Positions 25,869 to 34,601 are shown, counted from the first letter of the stretch. The stretch is DNA of 64,000 bases from an uncultured Eubacteriales bacterium (GCA_900551295.1 URVJ01000012.1:1-64000); one strand, 5' to 3'. Notes: a model not told the origin generated them from the sequence alone. Translations and numbers: made by a program.

Positions 25869-27221
25869 TCAAAGTACCGCTTCGCCGAGAAGGTCATAAT
25901 CCATAACCTCGGTTATTTTTACGTTTACAAATTCACCCGGTGCGACTTTTCTGTCCTTGGACGAAAAATATACTTTACCGTCTATTTCGGGTGCGTCAAA
26001 TTCGCTTCTGCCGAAATACACGCCGGCTGCCTTGTCAAAGCCCTCGCAGAGGACGGTCAGAACCTTGCCGACCTGCTTTTTATTGAAAGCCTCATGTATT
26101 TCAAACTGATTCTGCATAAGCTTATCCATTCGCTTCTGCTTTGTCTTTTCGGGAACTATGCCCTCTTTTATCTTTGCCGCGGGCGTTCCATCCTGACATG
26201 AGAACGTGAACACGCCGAGTCTTTCAAACTTAATCTCTTTCAGAAACTCCGCAAGCAATGCGAAATCTTCTTTTGTTTCTCCGGGAAATCCGACTATTAC
26301 CGTGGAACGGATTACTATGCCCGGCACTTCTTTTCGCAGCAGAGCTATCTTTTCCTTTATGAGCGCGCTGTTTCCGCGTCTGCCCATTGCTTTTAAGACC
26401 TTATCGGAAATGTGCTGTATCGGAAGGTCTATATATTTTACGACCTTAGGCTCCGACGCTATTGTTTTTACAAGGCTTTCCGTAAGCTCTTCGGGGTAAC
26501 AGTAGAGTATTCTCACCCATTTTACTCCGTCTATCTTACAGACCTCGTGCAGCAGAACGTCGAGTTTGGGTTCGCCGTAAAGGTCGTTTCCGTATCTTGT
26601 GGTGTCCTGGGAAACAAGGATTATTTCCTTTGCTCCGAGAGAAACCATTTCCTTAGCCTCGGCAACGACGTCCTCGATCTTTCGGCTTCTGAACTTTCCG
26701 CGCAGATACGGAATTATACAGTATGTACAGTGATTGTCGCAGCCCTCCGATATTTTAATATATACCGAGCTTTCGTCAGTCGTTACAACCCTGTCTCCGC
26801 CGAGAGGATGGTTTTCGGGCGCGGTTATGCAGCTGTACTTTGCTTTATCCTTTTTACCGCCGTTTTCGTAGGCATATTTTACAGCCTCGGTTATTTTCTC
26901 TATATCGCCGACGCCCACTATTGCGTCAACCTCCGGCATGAGGTCGAAAATTTCCTCTTTATACCGCTGCGAAAGACAGCCGGTGACAACTATGCCTTTA
27001 AGATTTCTGTTTTCGCGCAGCCATGCGACGTCGAGAATGGTGTCTATCGCCTCTTGCTTTGCGCTGTCGATAAACGCGCAGGTATTTACAACCACAACGT
27101 CTGCGTTTATATCCTCTTCGACTATTTCGATACCTGCCTTATTAAGCTCCGCGAGCATAAGCTCCGAATCCACAAGATTTTTTGAACAGCCCAAAGAAAC
27201 AAACGCGCATTTTATACTCAT
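25869..27221 (-). CDS. rimO: Ribosomal protein S12 methylthiotransferase
   Basis: RimO is a radical-SAM enzyme that methylthiolates an Asp of S12. The 450-residue protein has the N-terminal MTTase domain starting MSIKCAFVSLGCSKNLVDSE, with cluster cysteines at about 11, 47 and 81, the radical-SAM motif CDNHCTYC near residue 151 and a C-terminal TRAM region. The ATG at 27221 follows AAAGGT; 23 extra upstream residues are rejected. It heads the rimO-pgsA-cysE-cysS run. Confidence 0.96.
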   Translation of the reverse strand: MSIKCAFVSLGCSKNLVDSELMLAELNKAGIEIVEEDINADVVVVNTCAFIDSAKQEAIDTILDVAWLRENRNLKGIVVTGCLSQRYKEEIFDLMPEVDAIVGVGDIEKITEAVKYAYENGGKKDKAKYSCITAPENHPLGGDRVVTTDESSVYIKISEGCDNHCTYCIIPYLRGKFRSRKIEDVVAEAKEMVSLGAKEIILVSQDTTRYGNDLYGEPKLDVLLHEVCKIDGVKWVRILYCYPEELTESLVKTIASEPKVVKYIDLPIQHISDKVLKAMGRRGNSALIKEKIALLRKEVPGIVIRSTVIVGFPGETKEDFALLAEFLKEIKFERLGVFTFSCQDGTPAAKIKEGIVPEKTKQKRMDKLMQNQFEIHEAFNKKQVGKVLTVLCEGFDKAAGVYFGRSEFDAPEIDGKVYFSSKDRKVAPGEFVNVKITEVMDYDLLGEAVL

Positions 27222-27362
27222 TTCAACATACCTTTCTGAAATTCCGGGTTTTATCCGCATAAAACTCTGTGCGGATAAAGGTTTACACAATATATTACCA
27301 CACTATTTTATTAAAATCAAGTGCGCAGCGCTTTTTTGTATGCGCCATAACGTAAATTTTTA

Positions 27363-27391
27363 TTGAAAATTGCAGCAGCCTATGATAAAAT
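27363..27391 (+). promoter_or_regulatory. Promoter of the AraC-family gene at 27477
   Basis: TTGAAA (27363-27368), 17-bp spacer, TAAAAT (27386-27391). A hairpin-chain repeat begins four bases downstream of the -10 box. Confidence 0.7.
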
Positions 27392-27394
27392 ACT

Positions 27395-27447
27395 AATGAA
27401 TTGCCTGTCGGCATGAATTGAAATTTAAATTTCATGAATTGCGCTAT
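27395..27447 (+). repeat. Hairpin-chain leader repeat, copy 1
   Basis: Two consecutive hairpins: TGCCTGTCGGCA at 27402-27413 and TGAAATTTAAATTTCA at 27419-27434, each flanked by TGAAT spacers, then a weak TGCGC...GCG element. The same series occurs in the agrB leader (43297-43371). The second stem differs by a compensatory pair (TGAAAT/ATTTCA here, TGAAAC/GTTTCA there). Confidence 0.75.
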
Positions 27448-27476
27448 GCGTATGGCAAGTGTGAGGTAAAACAATC

Positions 27477-28277
27477 ATGATAAACAAAAACAGTTTTCCC
27501 GAGCAGAACAAATTCGGCATCTCTATCGAGGACAGCGGATATGCGCTCCTCGACAGCACATGGTACAGGGAAAACGAATGCAGTCCGTTCTCAAGGCTGT
27601 ATTTTATAAAGGGCGGGAGCGGATATTTAAAGAAAGACGGCAAAACAATACCGATAAAAGGCGGTTTTGTCTATCTCGTTCCGGCAGAATGTCAGTTCTC
27701 ATACGGCTGCGAAAGTCTTGAAAAGCTCTACTTTCACATCTCGGTCTTAACGTCCGAAAAATACGAGCTGCTTGCCGGAATAAAAGAAATATACTGTCTT
27801 CCGTTTTCGCAGCAAGAGTTTGACCGTCTTTACGAATGTTACTTTTCAGAGGACTACGCACGCCTGCTTGAGCTAAAAAGCACGCTGTATTCGTCGGTAT
27901 CCGAATTTCTTTCGCTTACGCATTTTTTCGGCGTTCCCATAAAAAGATATTCCGAGACCGTTGAAAAGGCTATGAAATACATTCAGCACAATCCGCTTAT
28001 AAGCCTGCGCGCAAAGGACATTTCGGACGCGTTATTCATCTCCGAAAGCAAGCTGCGAAAAGCTTTCAAGGACGAGACAGGCACGGCTGTCGGCACTTAC
28101 TCCGATACGATAGTATTCAACATGGCAAAAAGAATGCTTGTCGAAAACAGGCTTTCGGTAAAGGACATCAGCCGCGTCCTGGGATTCTGCGATCAGTTCT
28201 ATTTTTCGCGCAGCTTTAAGTCGCGTTTCGGCAAAACTCCGCTGCAATACAGACGCGACAACATACGTACCTTATGA
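27477..28277 (+). CDS. AraC family transcriptional regulator
   Basis: The 266-residue protein has an N-terminal cupin-like ligand domain (about 1-150, with PIKGGFVYLVPAECQFSYGC) and a C-terminal AraC double helix-turn-helix: LRAKDISDALFISESKLRKAF (first HTH) and VKDISRVLGFCDQFYFSRSFK followed by the FGKTPLQYRRD end motif. GAGGTAA lies before the ATG. It stands alone on the plus strand, downstream of a leader with the hairpin-chain repeat. Cupin-type AraC proteins usually sense sugars; no adjacent target operon is evident. Confidence 0.94.
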   Translation: MINKNSFPEQNKFGISIEDSGYALLDSTWYRENECSPFSRLYFIKGGSGYLKKDGKTIPIKGGFVYLVPAECQFSYGCESLEKLYFHISVLTSEKYELLAGIKEIYCLPFSQQEFDRLYECYFSEDYARLLELKSTLYSSVSEFLSLTHFFGVPIKRYSETVEKAMKYIQHNPLISLRAKDISDALFISESKLRKAFKDETGTAVGTYSDTIVFNMAKRMLVENRLSVKDISRVLGFCDQFYFSRSFKSRFGKTPLQYRRDNIRTL

Positions 28278-28338
28278 CGCGTATTACATTTTTTTGCAGT
28301 TTTTCCTGAAATTTTATGTATTAAGTTTCTATATCTAC

Positions 28339-28367
28339 TTGAAAAATGTTCCGCGATATGATAGAAT
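28339..28367 (+). promoter_or_regulatory. Promoter upstream of the secreted protein gene
   Basis: TTGAAA (28339-28344), 17-bp spacer, TAGAAT (28362-28367). Confidence 0.65.
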
Positions 28368-28400
28368 TAATCATAGCAAATTTACAAAGGTGTGATTATT

Positions 28401-28919
28401 TTGAAAAGAAAGAAGATATTGACCGTAATACTCAGCCTTATGATTTCGGCTCTTATGCTTGCGTTTTCGGTTATTACGGTCGTCGCATATTCGTCCGACG
28501 AAGATCCGCTTGTAACGCTCAGTTACTTAAACGAGGTCGTTATACCAAAGCTCAAAGCAGAGCTGGGCGCATCATCGCAGAACGGAAATAACGGTTCCGG
28601 CAGCGTTCAGACAGGCACTTCAGCAAACACCGGCGACGCGTCGGGTACATACGAAACGCTTGAGCTTGACATCGGCGACACGCTGCTTGCAAAAAGCGCG
28701 CTTGAAATAATTGTCCGTCCCGGAAGTATCGTAACTGCGGTAAGTCCTTTCAAACAGCAAGGCATTGCCGACATTACAAACGGCAACGAGCTTTACGACG
28801 GCGACGAATTCGCAATAAACGCCTACTGCATCATTCCGCGCGGAAACGACGGCAGAGGCGTAAGAGTCTTCAGTGAAAAGGCATACATTCTGATAAGAGG
28901 TGAATACGAAATTGGCTAA
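28401..28919 (+). CDS. Uncharacterised exported or membrane-anchored protein
   Basis: I do not recognise a named family. The 172-residue product starts with a basic tip and a hydrophobic stretch (MKRKKILTVILSLMISALML...), a signal peptide or anchor, followed by SSDEDPLVTLSYLNEVVIPKL, a Gly/Ser/Asn-rich linker (about 55-80) and a compact C-terminal domain containing VRPGSIVTAVSP, NGNELYDGDE and EKAYILIRGEYEIG. The TTG at 28401 is chosen because AAAGG lies 10 bases upstream; a GTG at 28392 is only 1 base from it. Its last 8 bases overlap the start of a 39-codon gene, and a SpoIID/LytB gene follows, so a role in the spore or cell envelope is a reasonable guess. Confidence 0.8.
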   Translation: MKRKKILTVILSLMISALMLAFSVITVVAYSSDEDPLVTLSYLNEVVIPKLKAELGASSQNGNNGSGSVQTGTSANTGDASGTYETLELDIGDTLLAKSALEIIVRPGSIVTAVSPFKQQGIADITNGNELYDGDEFAINAYCIIPRGNDGRGVRVFSEKAYILIRGEYEIG

Positions 28920-29031
28920 AAAAACTTCTAAATTCTCAAAAAGAGAGATAGCTGTAAGAGCAATGGCAATAGTTCTCGCCGTTCTCTTTGTTGTAACAGG
29001 TCTTATTGCCGTTCTTCCGACATTCTTTTAA
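28912..29031 (+). CDS. Small single-pass membrane protein (39 aa)
   Basis: A TTG start at 28912, with GAGGTGA six to twelve bases upstream, opens a 39-codon frame: a basic N-terminus (MAKKTSKFSKREIAVR) followed by one hydrophobic helix (AMAIVLAVLFVVTGLIAVLP) and a TAA stop. It overlaps the upstream gene by 8 bases, which suggests translational coupling. The positive-inside pattern predicts a cytosolic N-terminus. No family is recognised. The good ribosome site, coupling and clean topology support a real gene, but its short length limits certainty. Confidence 0.7.
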   Translation: MAKKTSKFSKREIAVRAMAIVLAVLFVVTGLIAVLPTFF

Positions 29032-29106
29032 TTGATAAAAGACCTTTCACAGCCGCATATGACGCCGGTATATCGTTATTCGGCGCCGCGCAATTAAACC
29101 GCATAC

Positions 29107-29146
29107 GACGCATACTTGTTTTATTTTACCGGTATGCGTCTTGTCT
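29107..29146 (+). terminator. Possible terminator before the SpoIID-like gene
   Basis: GACGCATAC/GTATGCGTC is a 9-bp perfect stem with a 16-base loop, followed by TTGTCTTT. The T-run is weak and the next ribosome site begins about 10 bases later, so it might instead be a leader structure. Confidence 0.45.
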
Positions 29147-29167
29147 TTCACGGAAAGGGTGAAATAT

Positions 29168-30589
29168 ATGTCCCGCAAAACAAGATTTACGCTTATTTTC
29201 GCGCTGCTTTGCGCTTTATTCATGTTTAACGCCTTTGCGGACGGTGTGAGCGCCGAAACAAAGGTAAGAGTCGGAATTTTCTACTCATCGACGGCTTTCA
29301 AAGGACAAGCTGCCGTAAACTCGGAAACCGGCTTTTCGATAGGCGTCTATGACGAAAACGGCGATTTTTCCGAAACCGCGCTTGATGAAACAGTCAAAAA
29401 CGCATACGTATACATAAACGACGGCGCACTTGTTTTTGCGTCGGAGGACATGAAAAACGCGCAAAACAATCCCGACAGCGTAATTTTCCGCGCCGAAAAT
29501 GGACAGAAACTTGTTCTTCGCCCTGCCGCGCTTTCGGAAAATTCGGACAATAACGCGGCAGCCGACGCAAATTACAGCGCAGACCTGCCGTACATCGGAA
29601 TTTCCGGCAAGAAATATCCCGAACTTCTCGAATTCGTAATGGATCCCAACGGCAACATAAAAGTTATAAACGTCGTCGGGCTTGAACAGTACATAAAGGG
29701 CGTTCTGCCGAACGAGGTCTACACATCATGGGAGCCGGAAGCGCTCAAAGCTGCAGCCGTTGCCACAAGAACATACACCTTAAAGAGTATGCGCGGCAAA
29801 CATTCCTCCCTCGGCTTTGATCTATGCCCCACTACCGACTGCCAGGTATATGCCGGCGTTACCAAAACCGCAAAAAGCACCGACTCCGCCGTTGACGGAA
29901 CCCACGGACAGGTCTTAACATACAACGGTTCTCTTATAGATGCGGTATATCATGCAATAAGCGGCGGTACGACCGAAAGCGCATGGGGCGCATGGGGAGG
30001 CAACAAAAACGCTCATCCTTATCTTACGGTCGTATCCACTCCGTTTGAAAAATACGGCGAATTAAAGCAGGGACACTGGTCATATGTCATTCCGGCAGAC
30101 ACCTTAAAGAGCATTATAAACGCAAAATATCCGGGCAAGCTTACCGGAGACATAAAAAGCATTGATTACAGCACCGACGGCGGCGAGTACATTCACACTA
30201 TGGTAATTACCGACACCGACGGAAAGCAGATAAAACTTACAACATCAAGCGCCGTGCGTTCGCTGTTCAACAAATACGCGCTCAGCGCAAACTTCACTCT
30301 CGGGCGCACCTTTGCTCCGTCCGACGAACAGACGGACGACACCGTAACAGTTATAACCTCAAAAGGCAAAAGGACTGTTGACGCCGCAGACGGTCTTACG
30401 CTTATCACGGCAGACTCAACGGAAAGCTTTTCCGGGCTTTCGGACGTATATTTTCTTAACGGCAAAGGCTACGGCCACGGCGTGGGAATGAGCCAGTTCG
30501 GCGCACAGTATGCGGCTCTTGAGGGCTACACATACAAGCAGATCCTCGAAACCTACTACCCCGGAACGCTCATAGTAAGCAAATATTAA
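29168..30589 (+). CDS. SpoIID/LytB domain protein
   Basis: The 473-residue protein has a signal peptide (about 1-30, MSRKTRFTLIFALLCALFMF) and a SpoIID/LytB region: LEQYIKGVLPNEVYTSWEPEAL with the catalytic-type Glu, AVATRTYTL, CPTTDCQVYAG, HAISGGTTESAWG and the C-terminal GKGYGHGVGMSQFGAQYAA with YYPGT. SpoIID is a lytic transglycosylase of forespore engulfment; LytB-type relatives modify the vegetative wall. The size (larger than SpoIID of Bacillus) and lack of a spoIIQ or spoIIID neighbour leave the sporulation role open. The ATG at 29168 follows AAAGGGTG. Confidence 0.94.
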   Translation: MSRKTRFTLIFALLCALFMFNAFADGVSAETKVRVGIFYSSTAFKGQAAVNSETGFSIGVYDENGDFSETALDETVKNAYVYINDGALVFASEDMKNAQNNPDSVIFRAENGQKLVLRPAALSENSDNNAAADANYSADLPYIGISGKKYPELLEFVMDPNGNIKVINVVGLEQYIKGVLPNEVYTSWEPEALKAAAVATRTYTLKSMRGKHSSLGFDLCPTTDCQVYAGVTKTAKSTDSAVDGTHGQVLTYNGSLIDAVYHAISGGTTESAWGAWGGNKNAHPYLTVVSTPFEKYGELKQGHWSYVIPADTLKSIINAKYPGKLTGDIKSIDYSTDGGEYIHTMVITDTDGKQIKLTTSSAVRSLFNKYALSANFTLGRTFAPSDEQTDDTVTVITSKGKRTVDAADGLTLITADSTESFSGLSDVYFLNGKGYGHGVGMSQFGAQYAALEGYTYKQILETYYPGTLIVSKY

Positions 30590-30619
30590 GCTCAAAATCA
30601 ACCGAAAGGACTGTTATAT

Positions 30620-31288
30620 TTGATAATAAACATACTCTCCGGCGACGTCATGGGACAATATGCCGACAAGCTCGGCTTTTCCGACAAGGTTATTCCGTTC
30701 GGAGAATCAATGATTACCGGACACCCGACAAGCGACATTTTCAGCAAGGAGTTTATTGCGGAACGCGCCGCAAGTCTGAAAACCACACCCGAAAAGTACA
30801 GAAAAAAGATTGTATTTCCGCTTTCAAAGCTGCGTTCGACGGACGAGGTTCACGTATGGTTCGGCAGAGATATGTACTGCCAGATAAATCTTATAACGGT
30901 TCTCGCACTGCTTGAGAAAAGCAGCATAAAATCCGCCGTATTCCATGAGGTTTTCGAGGACGACATGGTTGAAAAGTCAAAGACTGAAATATCAACCGAC
31001 GGTTTTACCGACGCATACAACAGTATTCTCGTAAACAGAGAACCGACCGTGACGGGACTTGACACGGTAAACTCGGCGCTTGAAATGTATTTTGAGTTTA
31101 TAAACGCCGAAGGTTCTCTCTGCGACTTTATCCGTGAAAACAAGGACGATTCGGTGCTTACGCTGACGCTTAAGATTATACGCTCCTATGCCGAATACGG
31201 GCTTGGCGACGTCGCATGCAAAGATTTGATACTGCGTGTGCGCGAAAAGCAGGGCGATAATCAAAATGCCGAAGCAGAGGAAAACTGA
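30620..31288 (+). CDS. DUF1835-like protein
   Basis: The 222-residue product resembles DUF1835 proteins: it opens IINILSGDVMGQYADKLGFSDKVIPFGESM, corresponding to the 'GDS...L' start of that family, and has EVHVWFGRDMYCQINLITVLALLE near residue 75, the position of the family's (I/V)WxGxxxxEQ stretch. The second half is helical. Function is unknown. TTG is used as start; GAAAGGA lies 9 bases upstream. A terminator follows at 31318-31369. The family assignment rests on pattern resemblance only. Confidence 0.72.
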   Translation: MIINILSGDVMGQYADKLGFSDKVIPFGESMITGHPTSDIFSKEFIAERAASLKTTPEKYRKKIVFPLSKLRSTDEVHVWFGRDMYCQINLITVLALLEKSSIKSAVFHEVFEDDMVEKSKTEISTDGFTDAYNSILVNREPTVTGLDTVNSALEMYFEFINAEGSLCDFIRENKDDSVLTLTLKIIRSYAEYGLGDVACKDLILRVREKQGDNQNAEAEEN

Positions 31289-31317
31289 GTTTCAGCAAAA
31301 CAACAACACAAAGGCAA

Positions 31318-31369
31318 AGCCGAGTGCAGGGAGAAACAAATCTCCGTTTAACGCACCCGGCTTATTTTT
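31318..31369 (+). terminator. Terminator after the DUF1835-like gene
   Basis: AGCCGAGTGC pairs with GCACCCGGCT (one A-C mismatch) around a loop with an inner GGAGA/TCTCC stem, followed by ATTTTT. It separates this gene from the convergent anti-sigma-like gene. Confidence 0.75.
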
Positions 31370-31384
31370 CGGTTTTATTCAGTT

Positions 31385-32149
31385 TCAGCCGTTAAGCTGT
31401 TTTGCCATACTCAAGAGATCTTCGCGCGACAGTTTTCCGTCACTCTGGAAAAGCTCAAAGCTTATTCCTCCGAGTTCCCACTGAAGATTCTGCATTCTGC
31501 TTATCTTTACTTTGTCGGAACCTACGCCGAACACAAGCTCTCCGCGCTGTGCCGCAGCCTTATCCTCATCGGTATACTCATAGTTTACCGGAACGAATTT
31601 CTGTGTATACGAATAGTATCTGTACTCAACGCCGTCCTCGGAAAATACCGTGCAGTCGGCAGCAGAGCCGTCGCCGTCCTGTTGCAGCGAAGTTTTATGA
31701 TTATCCTGTGAGAGCACGACCACATCTCCGTCTTTTTCGTAATCGAACAGCAGCGACTTATAGTTTTCAGCCGTATTTCCTTCCCCGTCCTCAATGGTAT
31801 TTGAGGCTGTTCTGCCCTCCTTGAAGGTATATCCGTTATCAAAGTTTTCGACAAGCTTTGCTTCAAATCCGGCGTCTCTGACACACTGCTCCATTGCCGG
31901 CAGCGAAGTATAATCGGGGTTTGAGCTTGAGTGTACGCCGATTGACACGGCATTTTTAACTGCGGCAAATACGCCGACTCCGAGAACCGCAACTATTGCC
32001 GCGACTGCGAGAATTGTTCTTTTTGACATAAAAGTCCTCTCCTTTTTTGTACCAGCGGCGCTTTTTGCCGCTGAGATGAGTATTTCTTCCGGAAGATTTT
32101 CCGGAACATTGATTTTAAGAAATGCTTTTTTCAGTTCTTCACCTTTCAT
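31385..32149 (-). CDS. Anti-sigma-factor-like membrane protein
   Basis: The 254-residue protein has a cytosolic N-terminal part (about 1-42, MKGEELKKAFLKINVPENLP), one transmembrane segment (TILAVAAIVAVLGVGVFAAV) and an extracytoplasmic domain of about 185 residues. The ATG at 32149 follows GGAGGG and comes 1 base after the sigma-factor stop codon, so the two are coupled. Position and topology suggest an anti-sigma factor or a sensor for the sigma factor, but the zinc-binding HxxxCxxC motif of ZAS proteins is absent and I recognise no named family. Confidence 0.75.
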   Translation of the reverse strand: MKGEELKKAFLKINVPENLPEEILISAAKSAAGTKKERTFMSKRTILAVAAIVAVLGVGVFAAVKNAVSIGVHSSSNPDYTSLPAMEQCVRDAGFEAKLVENFDNGYTFKEGRTASNTIEDGEGNTAENYKSLLFDYEKDGDVVVLSQDNHKTSLQQDGDGSAADCTVFSEDGVEYRYYSYTQKFVPVNYEYTDEDKAAAQRGELVFGVGSDKVKISRMQNLQWELGGISFELFQSDGKLSREDLLSMAKQLNG

Positions 32150-32150
32150 T

Positions 32151-32639
32151 TTATTGCCCTCCGTATTCAATTTTCAGCTTTTGCCGTCCGTACTGAAGTC
32201 TTTTTCTGACCGCCGTTTCGGAACACGAAAGAATATTTGCTATCTCGGCGGTCTTATATCCCTCGGCGTAAAACAGATACAGCACCTTGCGGTATTTTTC
32301 GTCAAGCGACATAACGCTCTCCATAATTCCGTATTCCGGCGTATCGTTACCGCAGTATTCGCGAAGTTCATCAATATCGGCGTAGCGGTTTCTTATGCGG
32401 AATCTGCATATATCCTTTGACTTATTCGCCGCGACCTTCAAAAGCCATGCTTTTTTATGCTCCTCGCCGTTAAAAGACGGAGCGCAGGTCATATAGCTCA
32501 TAAATGTTTCCGAAAGCGCGTCCTGTGCGTCGGCATTATTGCCGAGTATTGAATAGCACAGTCTGAAAAGTGTATTTGAATACTTATGTACGGTCTGTTC
32601 TATTTCTTCATCAGCCGGCCGGACTGAATTTTTTCTCAT
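32151..32639 (-). CDS. ECF-type RNA polymerase sigma factor
   Basis: The 162-residue protein contains sigma region 2 (NTLFRLCYSILGNNADAQDA, with FMSYM) and region 4 (YRKVLYLFYAEGYKTAEIA, then an HTH in LSCSETAVRKRLQYGRQKLK). Length is typical of extracytoplasmic-function sigma factors. The ATG at 32639 follows AAAGGAG; a 20-residue upstream extension is rejected. Its partner is the coupled membrane protein downstream. The stimulus and regulon are unknown. Confidence 0.93.
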   Translation of the reverse strand: MRKNSVRPADEEIEQTVHKYSNTLFRLCYSILGNNADAQDALSETFMSYMTCAPSFNGEEHKKAWLLKVAANKSKDICRFRIRNRYADIDELREYCGNDTPEYGIMESVMSLDEKYRKVLYLFYAEGYKTAEIANILSCSETAVRKRLQYGRQKLKIEYGGQ

Positions 32640-32696
32640 TGCATCAGCTCCTTTCACTATATACACGTTCCGCAGTTCTGTTTTGTGACACAAAAA

Positions 32697-32730
32697 CAAA
32701 AAAAATCCGCAGCATATTTCAGCCGCGGAT
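32697..32730 (-). terminator. rny terminator
   Basis: ATCCGC/GCGGAT stem with a 14-base loop, followed on the minus strand by nine Ts. Confidence 0.85.
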
Positions 32731-32748
32731 AAAATATCTGTCTTTTAT

Positions 32749-34302
32749 TTACTTTGCGTAGTCAACCTTACGGTTTTCCCTGATGATCATAACCTTTATC
32801 TGTCCGGGATATTCAAGCTCGTTTTCTATCTTCTTTGCAATATCGCGCGCAAGGAATACCATTTCGTCGTCCTTAACCTCGTCGGGCTTGACCATGACTC
32901 TTATCTCACGGCCTGCCTGTATTGCAAAGCACTTTTCAACTCCGTTGAATTCGGTTGCTATTTCCTCAAGTCTCTGAAGTCTCTTGATATACGACTCAAG
33001 GTTTTCGCGTCTTGCGCCGGGACGCGCTGCGCTTATCGCGTCGGCTGCCTGTACAAGCATTGCAACGACGGTCTGAGCCTCAACATCTCCGTGATGCGCC
33101 TCGATAGCATGTATAACGTCCTTATTCTCATGATACTTCTTTGCAAGCTCAACGCCTATCTGTACGTGCGAACCGTCAACGTCATGGTCGACAGCCTTGC
33201 CTATATCATGCAGCAGACCTGCGCGCTTTGCAAGCATTGCGTCTACTCCGAGTTCGCTTGCAAGCATACCTGCGATATGTGAAACCTCGATAGAATGTAT
33301 AAGCACGTTCTGACCGTAGCTTGTACGGTAACGCAGTCTGCCGAGTATCTTTACAAGTTCGGGATTTATGCCGTGAACGCCTGTTTCAAACGTAGCCTGT
33401 TCACCGCACTGTTTGATATTCTGCTCGACTTCCTTACGGCTCTTTTCAACCATTTCCTCTATACGTGCAGGGTGTATTCTGCCGTCGGAAATAAGCTTTT
33501 CAAGCGAAAGTCTTGCCACTTCGCGCCTTACCGGATCAAAGCTCGAAACGGTTATCGCCTCGGGCGTATCGTCGATTATAAGGTCAACGCCGGTGAGCGT
33601 TTCAATGGTTCTGATATTACGTCCCTCGCGTCCGATAATTCTTCCCTTCATCTCGTCGTTGGGAAGCGCAACCGCAGAAACCGTAGCCTCGCTCACATAG
33701 TCGGACGCACATCTCTGAATGGCAAGAGAAATAAGGTTTCTCGCCTTATTATCCGCCTCTTCCTTGTACTCCTGCTCAATTTCGGCAATCTTCATGGACG
33801 CCTCGTGACGAACCTCGGATTCGACCTTGTTAAGCAAATATTCCTTTGCCTGTTCGGACGTAAATCCCGAGATCTGTTCGAGTTTCTTTACCTCGTCGGC
33901 GATTATTCCGTCGAGTTCCTCTTTCTTTGCGTCAAGTTCTTTTTCTTTCTTTGCCAGAGCCTCTTCCTTGCGTTCGCAAGCCTCTGTTTTCTTATCGAGA
34001 GACTCTTCCTTCTGCTGGGCGTGTTTCTCAAGACGCGCTACCTCGTTTCTGCGCTCCTTGATCTCACTTTCCATTTCGTTTTTGTTTTTGAGAATTTCTT
34101 CCTTGGCTTCGATCAAAGCCTCTTTTTTCTTGGTCTCTGCGTCCTTTTCGGCTTCTTCTCCGATCTTCTTTGCCTCGTTTTTCGCGTTTTCGATTATGCT
34201 CTGTGCGTCCTTGCCCTTTGACTTATCGCTTACGCCTTTTATGACAAAGCCTATTGCGAAACCGATAACAACGCCTATGACCGCTGCTATTGCAAGATTC
34301 AA
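32749..34302 (-). CDS. rny: Ribonuclease Y
   Basis: RNase Y is the membrane-anchored endonuclease that initiates mRNA decay in Firmicutes. The 517-residue protein has an N-terminal transmembrane helix (LAIAAVIGVVIGFAIGFV), a long charged coiled coil (about 25-185), a KH domain (MKGRIIGREGRNIR near 215) and the HD domain with HDIGKAVDHD near 355. The start is a TTG at 34302 because AAGGAGGTG sits 8 bases upstream and the resulting length matches the family; ATG codons further up (34329, 34338) lack a ribosome site. The transcript has an unusually long leader of about 290 bases. Confidence 0.96.
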   Translation of the reverse strand: MNLAIAAVIGVVIGFAIGFVIKGVSDKSKGKDAQSIIENAKNEAKKIGEEAEKDAETKKKEALIEAKEEILKNKNEMESEIKERRNEVARLEKHAQQKEESLDKKTEACERKEEALAKKEKELDAKKEELDGIIADEVKKLEQISGFTSEQAKEYLLNKVESEVRHEASMKIAEIEQEYKEEADNKARNLISLAIQRCASDYVSEATVSAVALPNDEMKGRIIGREGRNIRTIETLTGVDLIIDDTPEAITVSSFDPVRREVARLSLEKLISDGRIHPARIEEMVEKSRKEVEQNIKQCGEQATFETGVHGINPELVKILGRLRYRTSYGQNVLIHSIEVSHIAGMLASELGVDAMLAKRAGLLHDIGKAVDHDVDGSHVQIGVELAKKYHENKDVIHAIEAHHGDVEAQTVVAMLVQAADAISAARPGARRENLESYIKRLQRLEEIATEFNGVEKCFAIQAGREIRVMVKPDEVKDDEMVFLARDIAKKIENELEYPGQIKVMIIRENRKVDYAK

Positions 34303-34595
34303 AATAAAAGCACCTCCTTCGTCGTACATAAATAACAAAACAGGTGCGATACAATATAAAACGGACTGTTCCCGGCAATTTGATGTAAAGCCGAAAGCCG
34401 CGAAATTACTGCCCGAAACGCAGAATCTCCGGTGAAAAATGCGCCTTTATCGGGAGCAGAGCGCATAAAAATACGGCGTAAAAACCCGGGAAATGTGACA
34501 TTTGCTTATTTTGACGATTTATATAAAAACCTTTGTTGTTTCATACTGTAAAGCACTGAAAAATTTATAATTATGTTATTTTGTAACCCTACAAT
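34303..34595 (-). other. Long 5' leader of rny
   Basis: About 290 bases lie between the promoter at 34602-34630 and the rny start. I see AT-rich sequence in the first third and GC-rich short inverted segments (CCCGGG, GCGGCTTTCGGC) later, but no known riboswitch consensus and no convincing small gene. RNase Y autoregulation through its own leader is conceivable. Confidence 0.5.
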
Positions 34596-34601
34596 AGCAT
34601 T

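Noticed and set aside
30850..31264. Two minus frames of about 90 codons inside the DUF1835-like gene
   Set aside because: They are fully contained in a well-supported plus gene with a ribosome site and terminator.
32783..34435. Long plus frames (up to 308 codons) across rny
   Set aside because: They arise from the Glu/Lys-rich coiled-coil codons of rny read backwards; their translations are Phe/Leu/Ser rich with no family.
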